This document shows, in pieces, positions 26,255 to 35,520 of a stretch of DNA of 64,000 nucleotides; position 1 is the first letter of the stretch, and each line of letters begins with the position of its first letter. The notes beneath the pieces were generated by a model. It worked only from the letters and a program-made list of their open reading frames with translations, had not been told where the DNA came from and ran no database searches. The stretch is from MWBF01 sp040772005 (GTDB lineage: Bacteria; Chloroflexota; Anaerolineae; CG2-30-64-16). The stretch covers positions 186,001-250,000 of the forward strand of contig JAXGYZ010000009.1 of assembly GCA_040772005.1 (NCBI GenBank), read 5' to 3'. The translations under genes and the position numbers were made by a program.

Positions 26255-27430
26255 ATGAAACAATCTATCATTTTTGGTGCGGGGAACATCGGCCGGGGGT
26301 TCATGGGGCAGCTCTTCAGCGAGTCGGGCTACGGCGTCACCTTCGTGGATGTCGACCGGACGCTGCTGGACGCGCTGAACGGCCGCGGAGCGTACACCAT
26401 CCGGCTGGTCACCAACGAGCGGACCGAGGAGGTCACGGTCGGGCCAGTGCGCGCACTGCACTCCGCCGACACGGCCGCCGTCGCGGACGCGCTCAGCCGG
26501 GCGGAGATCGGCGCGACCGCGGTCGGCGCTGGGGTGCTGAAACACATCGCCGCGCCGGTCGCGGCGGGCATCGTGCGGCGCGCGGAGCTGGGCATCGCGA
26601 CGCCCTTCAACCTCATCCTCTGCGAAAACCTCCACGGGGCCGCAGCCATCTTTCGCGAGATGGTGCTTGCCCACCTGCCCGCGGGGCTGCACGGCTATGC
26701 CGCAGCCCACATCGGGTTCGTGGACACGGTCATCGCGCGCATGGTTCCGCCATTAACGCCGGAGCTGCGCGCGGCGGACCCCAGCCTCATCCTGGTCGAG
26801 CCATACAAGGAACTGCCCGTGGACCGGGAGGGGTTCGTCGGCCCGCCGCCGCCCATCGTCCACATGACGCCCTACAGCCCGTTCGCCTTCTTCACCGACC
26901 GCAAGCTCTACGTCCATAACGCGGGCCATGCGGTGCTGGCCTATCTCGGCCATCTGCGCGGCTACGAGTACGGCTACGAAGCGCTGGCGGACGACGAGAT
27001 TTACTTCCAGGCGCGCGGCGCGATGGAGGAATCCGCGCTCGCGTTGACCCGCAAGTACCATCCGGAGCCCGGCAGCCTGCTCGCCAATATCGACGACCTG
27101 CTTGCGCGCTTCGCCAACCGCGCGCTGGGAGATACGACGCTGCGCCTGGGCCGCGACCCGCTGCGCAAGCTGGCGCCTGGCGATCGGCTGGTGGGCGCCG
27201 CGCGCAACGCGCAGGCGCAGGGCGTCGTGCCCGTCCACCTCGCCACGGGCATCGCGGCCGGGCTGCTCTTCGACCCGCCTGCAGATCCCATCGCGCAGGA
27301 GCTCCAGGCCCGGCTGCGCCAACAGCGGCTGGACACCGTACTGGCAGAGGTATGCGGCATCCAGCCGGGCGAGGAACTCCACCGCCTTGTTATCGCGCAG
27401 TACAATACTCTGCGGGGTAGGAAAGAATAG
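26255..27430 (+). CDS. mtlD: Mannitol-1-phosphate 5-dehydrogenase homologue
   Basis: A 391-residue NAD-dependent polyol dehydrogenase. The N-terminal FGAGNIGRGF is the family's dinucleotide-binding signature. The C-terminal helical domain includes the conserved Lys/His region (KLYVHNAGHAVLAYLGHLRG). It would interconvert mannitol-1-phosphate and fructose-6-phosphate, although related polyol phosphates are possible. ATG 26255 gives the family's normal N-terminus; GTG 26240 is nearer the GGAGGG site. The stop codon TAG lies inside the left end of an AATAG repeat. Confidence 0.85.
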   Translation: MKQSIIFGAGNIGRGFMGQLFSESGYGVTFVDVDRTLLDALNGRGAYTIRLVTNERTEEVTVGPVRALHSADTAAVADALSRAEIGATAVGAGVLKHIAAPVAAGIVRRAELGIATPFNLILCENLHGAAAIFREMVLAHLPAGLHGYAAAHIGFVDTVIARMVPPLTPELRAADPSLILVEPYKELPVDREGFVGPPPPIVHMTPYSPFAFFTDRKLYVHNAGHAVLAYLGHLRGYEYGYEALADDEIYFQARGAMEESALALTRKYHPEPGSLLANIDDLLARFANRALGDTTLRLGRDPLRKLAPGDRLVGAARNAQAQGVVPVHLATGIAAGLLFDPPADPIAQELQARLRQQRLDTVLAEVCGIQPGEELHRLVIAQYNTLRGRKE

Positions 27431-27632
27431 AACGCTGATGACGCTGATTGGACTGATTTTCACTGATCTTTTATTGTTTCTGTTTTCTCGCTCTGGCCGG
27501 TCTCGGTAACTGGACGTTGCACAACTGAGCCAGGGTTAGTACGGAAAGAACCGGTCAGCACCGATCTGCATTACGCCAATAAAAACAAAAATCAGCGTCA
27601 ATCAGTTCAATCAGTCAAACTAGCGTCCTATT
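27426..27632. repeat. AATAG-family palindromic element, copy 3
   Basis: Left end AATAGAACGCTGATGACGCTGATT; right end degenerate (CTAGCGTCCTATT). The core reads, on the minus strand, GGCTCAGTTGTGCAACG through GAGACCGGCCAGAGCGA, matching copy 2 inverted. Its terminal TAG is the mtlD stop codon. Confidence 0.85.
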
Positions 27633-27664
27633 AACCGCTCGCAACCACTCAACAAGGAGATGCT

Positions 27665-28537
27665 ATGGCTTCGAACCCTGACCGCCTGGCGGACGCGCTC
27701 CGTGCGATCTATGACCGACCCCAGCCGCCCGTGCCCTGGGTCCACGGCGTCAACCTGCCGTGGGATGACCCTGCGTTCAGCGAGCGGATGCTGGCCCAGC
27801 ACCTCGACCAGTCGCACGGCGCGGCCAGCCGCCCCCTGCCGGAGGTGCGCGGCCAGGTGCAGGTCATGCTCGACTGGCTCAACCTCCATCCCGGCGACCG
27901 GCTGCTCGACGTGACGTGCGGGCCGGGACTCTATGCCGCCGAGTTTGCGCGGGCCGGCATCAACGTGACCGGCATCGACTTCAGCCCCGCGTCTCTCCGC
28001 TACGCGCGAAGCCACTGCGCGGGCCTGCCGTGCCGGTTCATCCAGGCCGACGTACGGATGGTGGATTTCGGCAGTGCGGACTTCGCCCCGCCTTATGATG
28101 CCGCAATGTACATCTATGGGCAGTTCACGGTGCTGACGCCGGACGAATCGCGCGACATGCTCCGCCGCATCCACGCTGCGCTGCGGCCGGGCGGCCGGCT
28201 GCTGCTCGAAATCCTCGACGACGCGCACTTCGACAAGCGGGAAAGCAACTGGTGGTACACGGATCGCGGCGGGCTGTGGGGCGACTTCCCCTACTTGCAC
28301 CTGGGCGAACGCCGCTGGGACCCGGAACAGCGGGCCGCGGTCGAGCGGTTCTACATCATCAACCTCGACACCGGCGAGCTGCAGGCCTATGGCCTGTCCG
28401 ACCAGGCGTATCCGGTGGAGGCCATGACGGCCATGCTCGCGGATGCGGGTTTTGCTGAGGTCGCAGTCCACCCGGCGTGGGACCAGTTGGCCCTGAAGGA
28501 TTCGCCGGAGTGGGTCGTCTACGTCGCAGAGGCGTGA
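27665..28537 (+). CDS. Class I SAM-dependent methyltransferase
   Basis: A 290-residue protein with motif I LLDVTCGPGLYAAEFA near residue 79, an acidic ribose-binding residue in VTGIDFS, and the late motif RPGGRLLLEI. These are features of a Rossmann-fold methyltransferase. The substrate is unknown. AAGGAG precedes the ATG by a good distance. It is followed by a repeat and a peptidase gene, with no clear functional link. Confidence 0.82.
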   Translation: MASNPDRLADALRAIYDRPQPPVPWVHGVNLPWDDPAFSERMLAQHLDQSHGAASRPLPEVRGQVQVMLDWLNLHPGDRLLDVTCGPGLYAAEFARAGINVTGIDFSPASLRYARSHCAGLPCRFIQADVRMVDFGSADFAPPYDAAMYIYGQFTVLTPDESRDMLRRIHAALRPGGRLLLEILDDAHFDKRESNWWYTDRGGLWGDFPYLHLGERRWDPEQRAAVERFYIINLDTGELQAYGLSDQAYPVEAMTAMLADAGFAEVAVHPAWDQLALKDSPEWVVYVAEA

Positions 28538-28538
28538 G

Positions 28539-28605
28539 TCTGGGACAGGATTGACAGGATGTTTCAGGATTAGTTTTCGTGTCGTCAATCCTGTTACTTA
28601 ACAGG
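28539..28605. repeat. GGACAGGATTGACAGGAT repeat
   Basis: Reiterated ACAGGATT units on the left and an inverted counterpart (GTCAATCCTGTTACTTAACAGG) on the right make an imperfect palindrome between the methyltransferase and the peptidase genes. Confidence 0.5.
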
Positions 28606-28614
28606 AGGCGCATC

Positions 28615-29883
28615 ATGGCTCATCCCATCCATGTGCTGCCGGTGCGTGAGCGCGCCGCGGTGATCAACCGCGTGCTCAAGCAGCGGCTCGAAACCGTGCT
28701 CCCTGCGGCAATGGCCGCGTCGGGCATCGATATGTGGCTGATCCTCTGCCACGAGGACAACCTCGACCCCGTCTTCACCACCCTCATCCCGATGGACACC
28801 TGGTGCCCCATCCTGCAGGTCATCGTGTTCTACGACCGCGGGCCGAGGCCGGACGGCGTACACCAGATCGAGCGGATCAACATCTCCGGCACGAACACGC
28901 ACGACCTGTATGACCGGCCCTATCGCGGGCAGCTCGAGGTCGAGCAGTGGCCCATCCTGCTGCGCACGATTGAGGAGCGCGACCCGCAGCGCATCGGCAT
29001 TAACATCGGACCGGTGCAGTGGGCGGCGAGTGGGCTCACGCACAACCTGTACACCCAGCTCACGAGCCGCCTGCCGGCCAAATATGTGGACCGCCTCGTG
29101 TCGGCGGAACCGCTGGCGACCGCGTGGCTGAGCACGCTGTCCGAGGAGGAGGTCACGCTGTACGAGCATGTGGCTGCGGTCGCGCACGCGATCATCGCGC
29201 GCTGCTACAGCCGTGCCACGCTCATCCCGGGTGTGACCACCGCGGAGGACCTCGAGTGGGCCTACTGGCAGACCGCCGCAGACCTGGGCCTGGAACTGGC
29301 CTTCAAGCCCTATTTCACGCTCCGGCGCAGCAATGCCGCGACCGAGCGCTTCGGGCCCGACGACAAGATCATCCGGCCCGGCGACCTGGTGCACTGCGAT
29401 GTCGGGGTGAAGTACCTGCGGCTCAACTCGGACCACCAGGAGTGGGCCTACATCCTGGGTCCCGGGGAGAGCGCGCCACCGGCGGGGCTGGTTGCGCTGT
29501 TGGCCGAGGGCAACCGGCTGCAGGACATCTTCATGGCTGAGTTCGTCCACGGTCTGACGGGCGATCAACTGCTGGCGAAGATCCTGGCCCGCGCCCGCCG
29601 CGAGGGCATCCCCAACCCGCGTATCTACTCGCACTCGCTCGGCCTGTACCTGCACGAGCCGGGTCCGCTGATCGGCCTGCCGTGGGAGCAGGAGCGCAAC
29701 CCCGGCCGCGGGGACGTGGCCCTGGGCTACAACAACGCGTTCACGATGGAGCTGTCGGTCAGCGGGCCAATCCCCGAGTGGGACGGCCAGGAGGTGCGGC
29801 TCAGCATTGAGCAGGATGTCGTCTTCACGCGCGACGGCTGCCGCCTCATCAACGGCCGCCAAACCGCGTTCCACTTGATTTGA
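28615..29883 (+). CDS. M24 family metallopeptidase (Xaa-Pro aminopeptidase-like)
   Basis: A 422-residue protein with a creatinase-type N-terminal domain and a C-terminal pita-bread metal site. The five usual ligands can be placed: Asp in HCDVGVKY (about 261), Asp in NSDHQEW, His in SHSLGLYLHE (about 341-350), Glu in FTMELS and Glu in SIEQDV. It would be a cytoplasmic aminopeptidase or a related hydrolase. AGGAGG lies 5-6 bases before ATG 28615. Confidence 0.85.
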   Translation: MAHPIHVLPVRERAAVINRVLKQRLETVLPAAMAASGIDMWLILCHEDNLDPVFTTLIPMDTWCPILQVIVFYDRGPRPDGVHQIERINISGTNTHDLYDRPYRGQLEVEQWPILLRTIEERDPQRIGINIGPVQWAASGLTHNLYTQLTSRLPAKYVDRLVSAEPLATAWLSTLSEEEVTLYEHVAAVAHAIIARCYSRATLIPGVTTAEDLEWAYWQTAADLGLELAFKPYFTLRRSNAATERFGPDDKIIRPGDLVHCDVGVKYLRLNSDHQEWAYILGPGESAPPAGLVALLAEGNRLQDIFMAEFVHGLTGDQLLAKILARARREGIPNPRIYSHSLGLYLHEPGPLIGLPWEQERNPGRGDVALGYNNAFTMELSVSGPIPEWDGQEVRLSIEQDVVFTRDGCRLINGRQTAFHLI

Positions 29884-29888
29884 GGACG

Positions 29889-29955
29889 AATAGAACGCTG
29901 ATGACGCTGATGTGCCAAGCTTCGCTTGGCACATCAGCGTCATCAGCGTTCTATT
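29889..29955. repeat. AATAG-family element, copy 4: perfect 32-bp inverted repeat
   Basis: Left arm 29889-29920 and right arm 29924-29955 are exact reverse complements with loop TTC. It starts 5 bases after the peptidase stop. This coreless form consists of the terminal repeats plus the internal TGCCAAGC/GCTTGGCA hairpin found in copy 2. Confidence 0.95.
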
Positions 29956-29978
29956 CCACCCACCCAAAGGAGAAGAGC

Positions 29979-30923
29979 ATGAAGCTGGGTATGGCTTATT
30001 ATGGGGCGTATCTGCCGGAGCATCTGCACGCGGACCTGGCCGCGATGCGCGAGATGGGCTGCGACGAGGTGCTCATCACGCTGGCGGAGAACGACTTCCA
30101 CATCTTCCCGGGCAAGGTGCGCAGCGCGCCGGCCATCAGCCACGACCTGGGGCTGCGCATCGTCGCCAACCTGTGGGGCTTTGCGTGTGCGTTCGGCGGC
30201 GGGCGGGTCAGCCGCCTGCTGACCGACAACCCCGATGTGTGGCAGGTGCGCCGCGACGGCACGCGCAAGGGCGAGGGCTGCATGAACCACCCGGCGCTGC
30301 GCCGCCGCGCGGAGGAGATGGTCGAGATGTGCGCGGGGCTGGGGTACGACGCGTACTTCTGGGACGAGCCGACCGTGCAGGACTGCTACTGCGAGCACTG
30401 CCGGGCGCGCTATGCCGAGCGCGGCGGCCGCGATGACCTCCGCCACGCTGCAGCGGATGACCTCGACGCGTTCCGGCAGGCGAGCATCGCATCGTACGTC
30501 GAGGGCATGAGCGCGTTCGTCAAGCGGCTGGATGCGCGTTTCGAGACCGCGACGTGCGTGATGCCGACGGATGAGGCCGCGTGGGAGGCCACTGCACGCA
30601 TCGCAGCGCTCGACACCTTCGGGACCGACCCCTACTGGGAATGCTTCGGTCAGGACATGCGATGGGTCAGCGAGAAGACGCGCGCAGCGGTCGAGTTGAG
30701 CCGGCGCTACAGCAAGCGGTCGCTGATGTGGCTGCAGGCGTGGCGCATGCCCGCGGGCCGCGAGGGCGAGATCGAGCAGGCCGCCCAGGCCATCGCGGCG
30801 GAAGCGCCGGATGCGCTGTACACATGGGGCTTCCGCGCCGGCGAGGGGACGAACGAGGCGTGCAAAGACCCGGCCGCCGCGTGGGCGGCTGTGGTGCGCG
30901 CGTATCGTAGCCTGCGGGAGTGA
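29979..30923 (+). CDS. TIM-barrel glycosidase-like protein
   Basis: A 314-residue cytoplasmic protein without a signal peptide. The repeated beta-alpha pattern (CDEVLITLAENDF, LRIVANLWGF, YDAYFWDEPT) suggests a TIM barrel like those of glycoside hydrolase-related families. FWDEP is a plausible acid/base segment, and a CYCEHC motif (about residues 132-137) follows it. I do not recognise a named family. AAAGGAG precedes the ATG. Nearby GH106 and sugar dehydrogenase genes make a carbohydrate role plausible but unproven. Confidence 0.6.
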   Translation: MKLGMAYYGAYLPEHLHADLAAMREMGCDEVLITLAENDFHIFPGKVRSAPAISHDLGLRIVANLWGFACAFGGGRVSRLLTDNPDVWQVRRDGTRKGEGCMNHPALRRRAEEMVEMCAGLGYDAYFWDEPTVQDCYCEHCRARYAERGGRDDLRHAAADDLDAFRQASIASYVEGMSAFVKRLDARFETATCVMPTDEAAWEATARIAALDTFGTDPYWECFGQDMRWVSEKTRAAVELSRRYSKRSLMWLQAWRMPAGREGEIEQAAQAIAAEAPDALYTWGFRAGEGTNEACKDPAAAWAAVVRAYRSLRE

Positions 30924-30940
30924 GGGGCATGGTGCGGGGC

Positions 30941-30986
30941 TTTGGAAAACGAAGAGCGTCTGGAACACGAAGGCGCGAAGATAACC
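30941..30986. repeat. GCGTCTGGAACACGAAGGCG repeat, left of the GxxExxY gene
   Basis: This 46-base block matches 31502-31547 at 41 of 46 positions in direct orientation. Together they bracket the nuclease-fold gene. Confidence 0.85.
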
Positions 30987-31052
30987 GAGAGCGCGAAGCG
31001 CGAAGCGCGCGAAGGGTTAGCGCGAGGGGTTGCGCTTAGGGAGGAGGGGAGA

Positions 31053-31496
31053 GTGGGGCATTCGTTTGAGTCGTTGTCCTACCTTGTCTTCGGTGCCTGC
31101 ATTGAGGTGCAGCGGCAGTTGGGGCCGCACTGTATGGAGGTCGACTATCAGCGTGCACTGGAACTCGCGTTGGGCAAGCGGTGCCTTTCGTTCATTCGGG
31201 AGGCCGAGATTCCAATTTACTTCGATATGGTTGAGATCACCCGCCGCCGCGTGGATTTCGTAATCTGGAACGATCAGGACACCTTGCTGCTGGAGGTTAA
31301 GGCAACTTCAGCGGTGAAGCCGGAGGATCGTGAGCAGTGCATTCTCTATTTGCGCAACGGGAACTTCCGGACGTGCCTGCTGGCTAACTTCGGTGAGGTA
31401 CCGCTGGGTAAGTGGCGGTATGTGCACACGCCGGCGGCTCCGGCGCTTTACGGGCCGCATGATGGTGTGGAGAGAGAAGGCTTAAGTAGCGCGTAG
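31053..31496 (+). CDS. GxxExxY protein, PD-(D/E)XK nuclease-like
   Basis: A 147-residue protein. The family hallmark appears as IEVQRQLGPHCMEVDY, with Glu and Tyr conserved. Downstream, RVDFVI and LLLEVKA fit the Asp and Glu-x-Lys of a PD-(D/E)XK nuclease core, and EQCILYL fits the following Gln-containing helix. Start GTG 31053 has GGAGGAGG upstream; the frame is also open back to TTG 30942, inside the flanking repeat. The gene lies between directly repeated blocks with an inverted copy further downstream. The family's biochemical function is, to my knowledge, not established. Confidence 0.8.
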   Translation: MGHSFESLSYLVFGACIEVQRQLGPHCMEVDYQRALELALGKRCLSFIREAEIPIYFDMVEITRRRVDFVIWNDQDTLLLEVKATSAVKPEDREQCILYLRNGNFRTCLLANFGEVPLGKWRYVHTPAAPALYGPHDGVEREGLSSA

Positions 31497-31501
31497 GGAC
31501 G

Positions 31502-31654
31502 TTTGGAACACGAAAGGCGTCTGGAACACGAAGGCGGGAAGATACCCAAGCACACGAAGCACAAAGACCGCGAAGACCGAGGTGGATAAGTCGCTTCGCG
31601 GTCTTCGTGCTTCGTGCACTTCTTTTTGCTTCGTGCCTTCGTGTTCCAGACGCC
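31502..31654. repeat. GCGTCTGGAACACGAAGGCG palindromic element, right of the GxxExxY gene
   Basis: GGCGTCTGGAACACGAAGGC (31516-31535) pairs perfectly with 31635-31654. Further in, CACGAAGCACAAAGACCGC pairs with GCGGTCTTCGTGCTTCGTG at one mismatch. It could fold into a long hairpin that ends transcription of the upstream gene. Confidence 0.9.
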
Positions 31655-31676
31655 CACGCGCCCCGCGCTCCTCCGC

Positions 31677-34646
31677 CTACCCGCGCAGCGCACACACCTG
31701 GACTGCACCGATCAACCCTGATGGCATCTTGACGCCGCCCTTGTACTGCCGGTGGTCCTTGCTGCCGGTCTCCGCATAGCCGACGAGCTGGTTGCGCAGG
31801 GTGGGCGTGACGGTGATGCTCAGGGTATTCGCGCCTTCCCGCAACAGTCCGGTAATCTCCAGGCGCCAGGGCAGCACGAGCAGCGGCGCGAGGGGTCGGC
31901 CGTTGAGCATGATGTCTGCGCGGTCGCAGACCCGGTCGAGCTGCAGGAAGTAGCGGCGGCCAGCCTCCAGCGGGCCCATCGTGAAGGTAGCGCGGTACGT
32001 ACCCGGATCGCCCAGGCTCGCCAGCTCCGGCACGTCGCGCCAGTCGCGCAGCTCCGGCAGGTCCAGCTCGACGCGGCGATGCGTGCCGTTGGCGAGGCGC
32101 TGGTCCGCGGTGAACGCGAAACCCTGGATGGTGACAACCGGTTCGAGGTCCGCCTGCAGGACGGGGGGCTGCGCCTGAGTCAGCCCGGCCGCGGTCGCAG
32201 CATCCGCCGCGGCAGATGCCCGCATCACCACTACGGATTCGTACCCGGCGAGCCGCAGGGTCAGCCTCACCCCATCTTCTGTGACCTCATGCGGGAGCGC
32301 GGCCATGCTGCCCGTCCACAGGTCGAGCAGGACCGGGGTGCCCGCGGCCGGCAGCGTGACCGCCACCTCGCGCTCGTCGCGGCGGCGATTGCGCAGGATG
32401 AAGTACTCCGTGCCGTCCTCCCGGTCGATCTTGTGGATGAACCCGACGTGCGGCTGCGGTTCCGTATAACGTACCTCCTCCTGCACGCCCGCCGCGGCCA
32501 GCGCGGCTGCCACGTCGTCCGAGCTGTGGCATAGCGGGCCGCCGATGCCGCCGACTGCTTCACGCACGGCCTGGTCGCGCGCCGCGTGGTCGTGCCAGCC
32601 GGGATTGCGGTCGGGGCGGACATCTACGAACAGCACCGGGATGCCCGCAGCCGCAACCTCGGCCAGCTTCGCTGCGGCTTCGACGGTCAGGTTCGTCTCC
32701 CGGAACAGGATCAGGGCTTCGAAGCGCGCCTCGCCCATTAAGACCGCACGGCCTTCGATATGCGCGTGGAGCAGGCGGTCCTCGTTGAAGTAGAGGGGAT
32801 AGTGCCCGCGGCTGACCAGGTGCGCGGCCAGCGCGGCGCTGTCCTTGATCCACTTGCGGTCGCCGGTCACGTCGCCGCCCGATGGCATGATCATCTGCAT
32901 GACCCGGCCGCTTATGCCGCTTCCCTTCGGCAGTTGCGCGTCCTGCTCGTCGAGCACGCCCGCGACCAGCTCCTCCTCGATGTAGTTGCCGTTAGGATAG
33001 TCGAACAACTGGTAGAAGATGCCGATGCGGGTGCTCGTCCGGCTGCGCTGGAGCAGGTACTGGGCCCGCGCAGCATAGGCGTTGAGCGCCGGCGCGGCCC
33101 CGGCCAGCAGTGGGTCCTGGCCGCTCATGTCGGACGAGAAGTTCATCATTGCCATGTACGGCGAGGCGAACGGGTGGTAGCCCGGATGCGGGAACGCGGG
33201 GTGATGGTATGGATAGCCATGATAGATGGCCTGGTTGATGCCGGACTCGAACAGCCGGTCGAGCCCCACGCGCCACTTCAGCGGCGTGGTCATGTAGGCC
33301 CGGCCCTGCCAGACGAGCGACTCGGACGTGACGACGGGCCGCTCGTACAGCGTGCCCGCCGCGCCGGCCAGCTTGAGGAAGTTGAGCGCGCCCCCACCGT
33401 AAAGCTGCTCGGTCTCGGGGATATCGGAGCAGCCGAGCATCGCCAGCGGGTCGGCCAGCATGCCATAACCCTGAACGCGACTCTGCACGCCGCGGGCGTG
33501 CGCCCAGTCCGCCATGCCCCGGATGAACTGCTCGACGAACAGCTCTGACAGGGTGCGCTGGAAGTCCCAGCGCATGCGCGCGCCGGCATCGGTTGTCCCT
33601 CCCGCAAAGTCGAAGTTGGGCAGGCCGATTTCGTTGCCGTAGGTGTAGTAACCGACGTCCTTCAGTGGCACATACATTGCGGGCAGGTAAGGGGTGATGT
33701 CATAGCCGCGCCGCCGCCGGAACTCGTCGATGAAGCCTCGCGTCCAGTGCATCGGGCTGATGAGTTCGAAGCTATCGGTGAAGAACGCGCGGAAGGTGCG
33801 GCCAAAGTCGCCGCCGAAGTACGCATGCGCAGGGCCGAAGAACGCGTCCAGGTGACGCTGCTCCGCCTGCGCATCGAAGTGATTGACGACCAGTGCGCGC
33901 TCGCCCGGTTCGCTGCGCGCATCCTGAAGCGCCATTGCGCCCGCAGAGCCCTCGTAGACGGCGAAGAGCTGCCACGTGCCTGCGGGCACATCCCAGCTTA
34001 GCCGCCCTTCGGCATCCACCCGGCCGGTCAGGTCGATCATGCTGGCAAAGTCAAGCAGGATGCTCTCCTTGGCCTTCCACGAGCTGAACTGGCCCGGCTT
34101 GCCCGTCGCGCGGCCGGCCACCACGGCCAGCAGCCGCTTGTCCTCGGGAATGTATTCCAGCATGTCCATGCCCTTCGCGACGCGGCCCACGACGTTGCGG
34201 AAGAACCCGTAAAGGCGCAGCGGGCGCACGCGGGGCGCGCGGCCCTGCCACGCCTTTGGCCCGTGCACGGTCTCGGTGGTCATCAGCAGCGTCTGGAGGG
34301 AATCCTCCAGCGTGATGTGCGTACCGCCGGTCGGCCAGGCGGAGTTCTGGGTGATATCCACGAACATGCCCCGGCTGCGGGCCGCGTCGATGACTGTCCG
34401 CATCATCTCGTAGTGGTAGGGCTGCATGAAACGGTGGACACGGCCGGCCCAGCGCGGGTCGGCCTTCTGCAACCCCGTGGGCAGGCCGATGCTGAACGGC
34501 TGCAGTTCGACGCCGCCGATGCCGCTGTGGTCCATTTCGGCGAGCTCGCGGCCGAGCTCTTCAGCCTGCACATCCAGCCCGGGCCACCACCACCGCACCA
34601 TCGGGCGGACGGTCTTAGGGGGATTGACGAAGAGGATTGGGTCCAT
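31677..34646 (-). CDS. GH106-like alpha-L-rhamnosidase
   Basis: A 989-residue glycosidase-like protein. The start PPKTVRPMVRWWWPGLDV and the nearby GIGGVELQPF are typical of glycoside hydrolase family 106. A barrel region follows, and the last 150 residues look like a beta-sandwich sugar-binding fold (YRATFTMGPLEAGRRYFLQLD, ADIMLNGRPL). No signal peptide is seen, so it probably works on imported oligosaccharides. AAAGGAG lies upstream of the ATG. The catalytic Glu pair is not assigned here. Confidence 0.82.
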   Translation of the reverse strand: MDPILFVNPPKTVRPMVRWWWPGLDVQAEELGRELAEMDHSGIGGVELQPFSIGLPTGLQKADPRWAGRVHRFMQPYHYEMMRTVIDAARSRGMFVDITQNSAWPTGGTHITLEDSLQTLLMTTETVHGPKAWQGRAPRVRPLRLYGFFRNVVGRVAKGMDMLEYIPEDKRLLAVVAGRATGKPGQFSSWKAKESILLDFASMIDLTGRVDAEGRLSWDVPAGTWQLFAVYEGSAGAMALQDARSEPGERALVVNHFDAQAEQRHLDAFFGPAHAYFGGDFGRTFRAFFTDSFELISPMHWTRGFIDEFRRRRGYDITPYLPAMYVPLKDVGYYTYGNEIGLPNFDFAGGTTDAGARMRWDFQRTLSELFVEQFIRGMADWAHARGVQSRVQGYGMLADPLAMLGCSDIPETEQLYGGGALNFLKLAGAAGTLYERPVVTSESLVWQGRAYMTTPLKWRVGLDRLFESGINQAIYHGYPYHHPAFPHPGYHPFASPYMAMMNFSSDMSGQDPLLAGAAPALNAYAARAQYLLQRSRTSTRIGIFYQLFDYPNGNYIEEELVAGVLDEQDAQLPKGSGISGRVMQMIMPSGGDVTGDRKWIKDSAALAAHLVSRGHYPLYFNEDRLLHAHIEGRAVLMGEARFEALILFRETNLTVEAAAKLAEVAAAGIPVLFVDVRPDRNPGWHDHAARDQAVREAVGGIGGPLCHSSDDVAAALAAAGVQEEVRYTEPQPHVGFIHKIDREDGTEYFILRNRRRDEREVAVTLPAAGTPVLLDLWTGSMAALPHEVTEDGVRLTLRLAGYESVVVMRASAAADAATAAGLTQAQPPVLQADLEPVVTIQGFAFTADQRLANGTHRRVELDLPELRDWRDVPELASLGDPGTYRATFTMGPLEAGRRYFLQLDRVCDRADIMLNGRPLAPLLVLPWRLEITGLLREGANTLSITVTPTLRNQLVGYAETGSKDHRQYKGGVKMPSGLIGAVQVCALRG

Positions 34647-34723
34647 GAGGTGCGCTCCTTTGCTGGTTGACGGTCGTTGTCGGATGCGAGGGCATTATAT
34701 AACAGAATGGACTCCAGCGCGCC

Positions 34724-35434
34724 CTACCCCGCGGCCCGCAGGTCGGACCAGACGCGGTCGCGCGCAGTGGTATCCTCGAACGCCAGGTAGACGGCCCGGC
34801 GCGTTACCGGTGCGCGGAGCCGGCGGACGAGGCCTTTGGCCGCGGTCTGCGGCGCGGTGTGGCGGTAGGTGATGCACAGCGCAGGCCGCCGCTGCCCGCC
34901 GAACTCCAGTTGGCCCGCGCAGGTTTCTTCGATGGTCTCCGGTGCAATGAAGATGTACCACATGCCGAGTTGCGCATCGGCCGTCGCCGCGAGGCCGAGG
35001 AAGCGGGTGCGGTGTACGATCGCCATCACAGCGTGCTCCCGGGTCGCAAACGTGCGCCAGTAGGCGAGCAGCCCCGCGAAGAACCCGGCCTTGCCCTCGA
35101 CCTCGAAGTGGCCCGTGGCATAGGTCTGCACCTTGTCCTGCGGCGCGAGCGGGACGGCGGCAGGCGGCGCGAGCTCAGGCTGCGGGGTGAACCGCACGAA
35201 ATCGTGCCCGGCCGCCTGGCGGGCCAGGACGATGATCGCCAGCCCACCCAGGATCAGCAGGGCGAGGATGAGCCAGTGCCACCACGCCAGCGGCGGCTGC
35301 CCGCGCAAGACCCAGCGCAGCACCACGAATGCGGATGCTGCCCAGGCGAACGTCACGAGCAGCCGGTCGACCGACCACTCGCCGATCCGGTGACTGCGAA
35401 GGTTGTAGAAGAGCTTAATAAGCTGTGGGTTCAT
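34724..35434 (-). CDS. Membrane protein of unknown function
   Basis: About 236 residues with two hydrophobic helices near the N-terminus (about residues 22-42 and 50-68), then a soluble domain rich in beta segments. No family is recognised. The ATG at 35434 is the nearest to the first helix; TTG 35440 is also in frame. No strong ribosome site is visible. It lies upstream of the GH106 gene on the same strand, with a 77-base gap in which I see no clear element. Confidence 0.55.
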   Translation of the reverse strand: MNPQLIKLFYNLRSHRIGEWSVDRLLVTFAWAASAFVVLRWVLRGQPPLAWWHWLILALLILGGLAIIVLARQAAGHDFVRFTPQPELAPPAAVPLAPQDKVQTYATGHFEVEGKAGFFAGLLAYWRTFATREHAVMAIVHRTRFLGLAATADAQLGMWYIFIAPETIEETCAGQLEFGGQRRPALCITYRHTAPQTAAKGLVRRLRAPVTRRAVYLAFEDTTARDRVWSDLRAAG

Positions 35435-35520
35435 GAGCAAAGCGTTCCAGGAGCCGCTCCTTCGACTGGCCGTATCCCGTTAACCACGTTGCGCCGTCCA
35501 CCCGCTCACAGGGCGAAATC

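Noticed and set aside
30942..31052. Extended start of the GxxExxY protein
   Set aside because: The extension is encoded by repeat DNA and has no ribosome site, while GTG 31053 has GGAGGAGG; it is kept only as an observation.
31502..31654. CRISPR-like array near the GxxExxY gene
   Set aside because: The repeats are palindromic and not evenly spaced with unique spacers; no cas genes are present.
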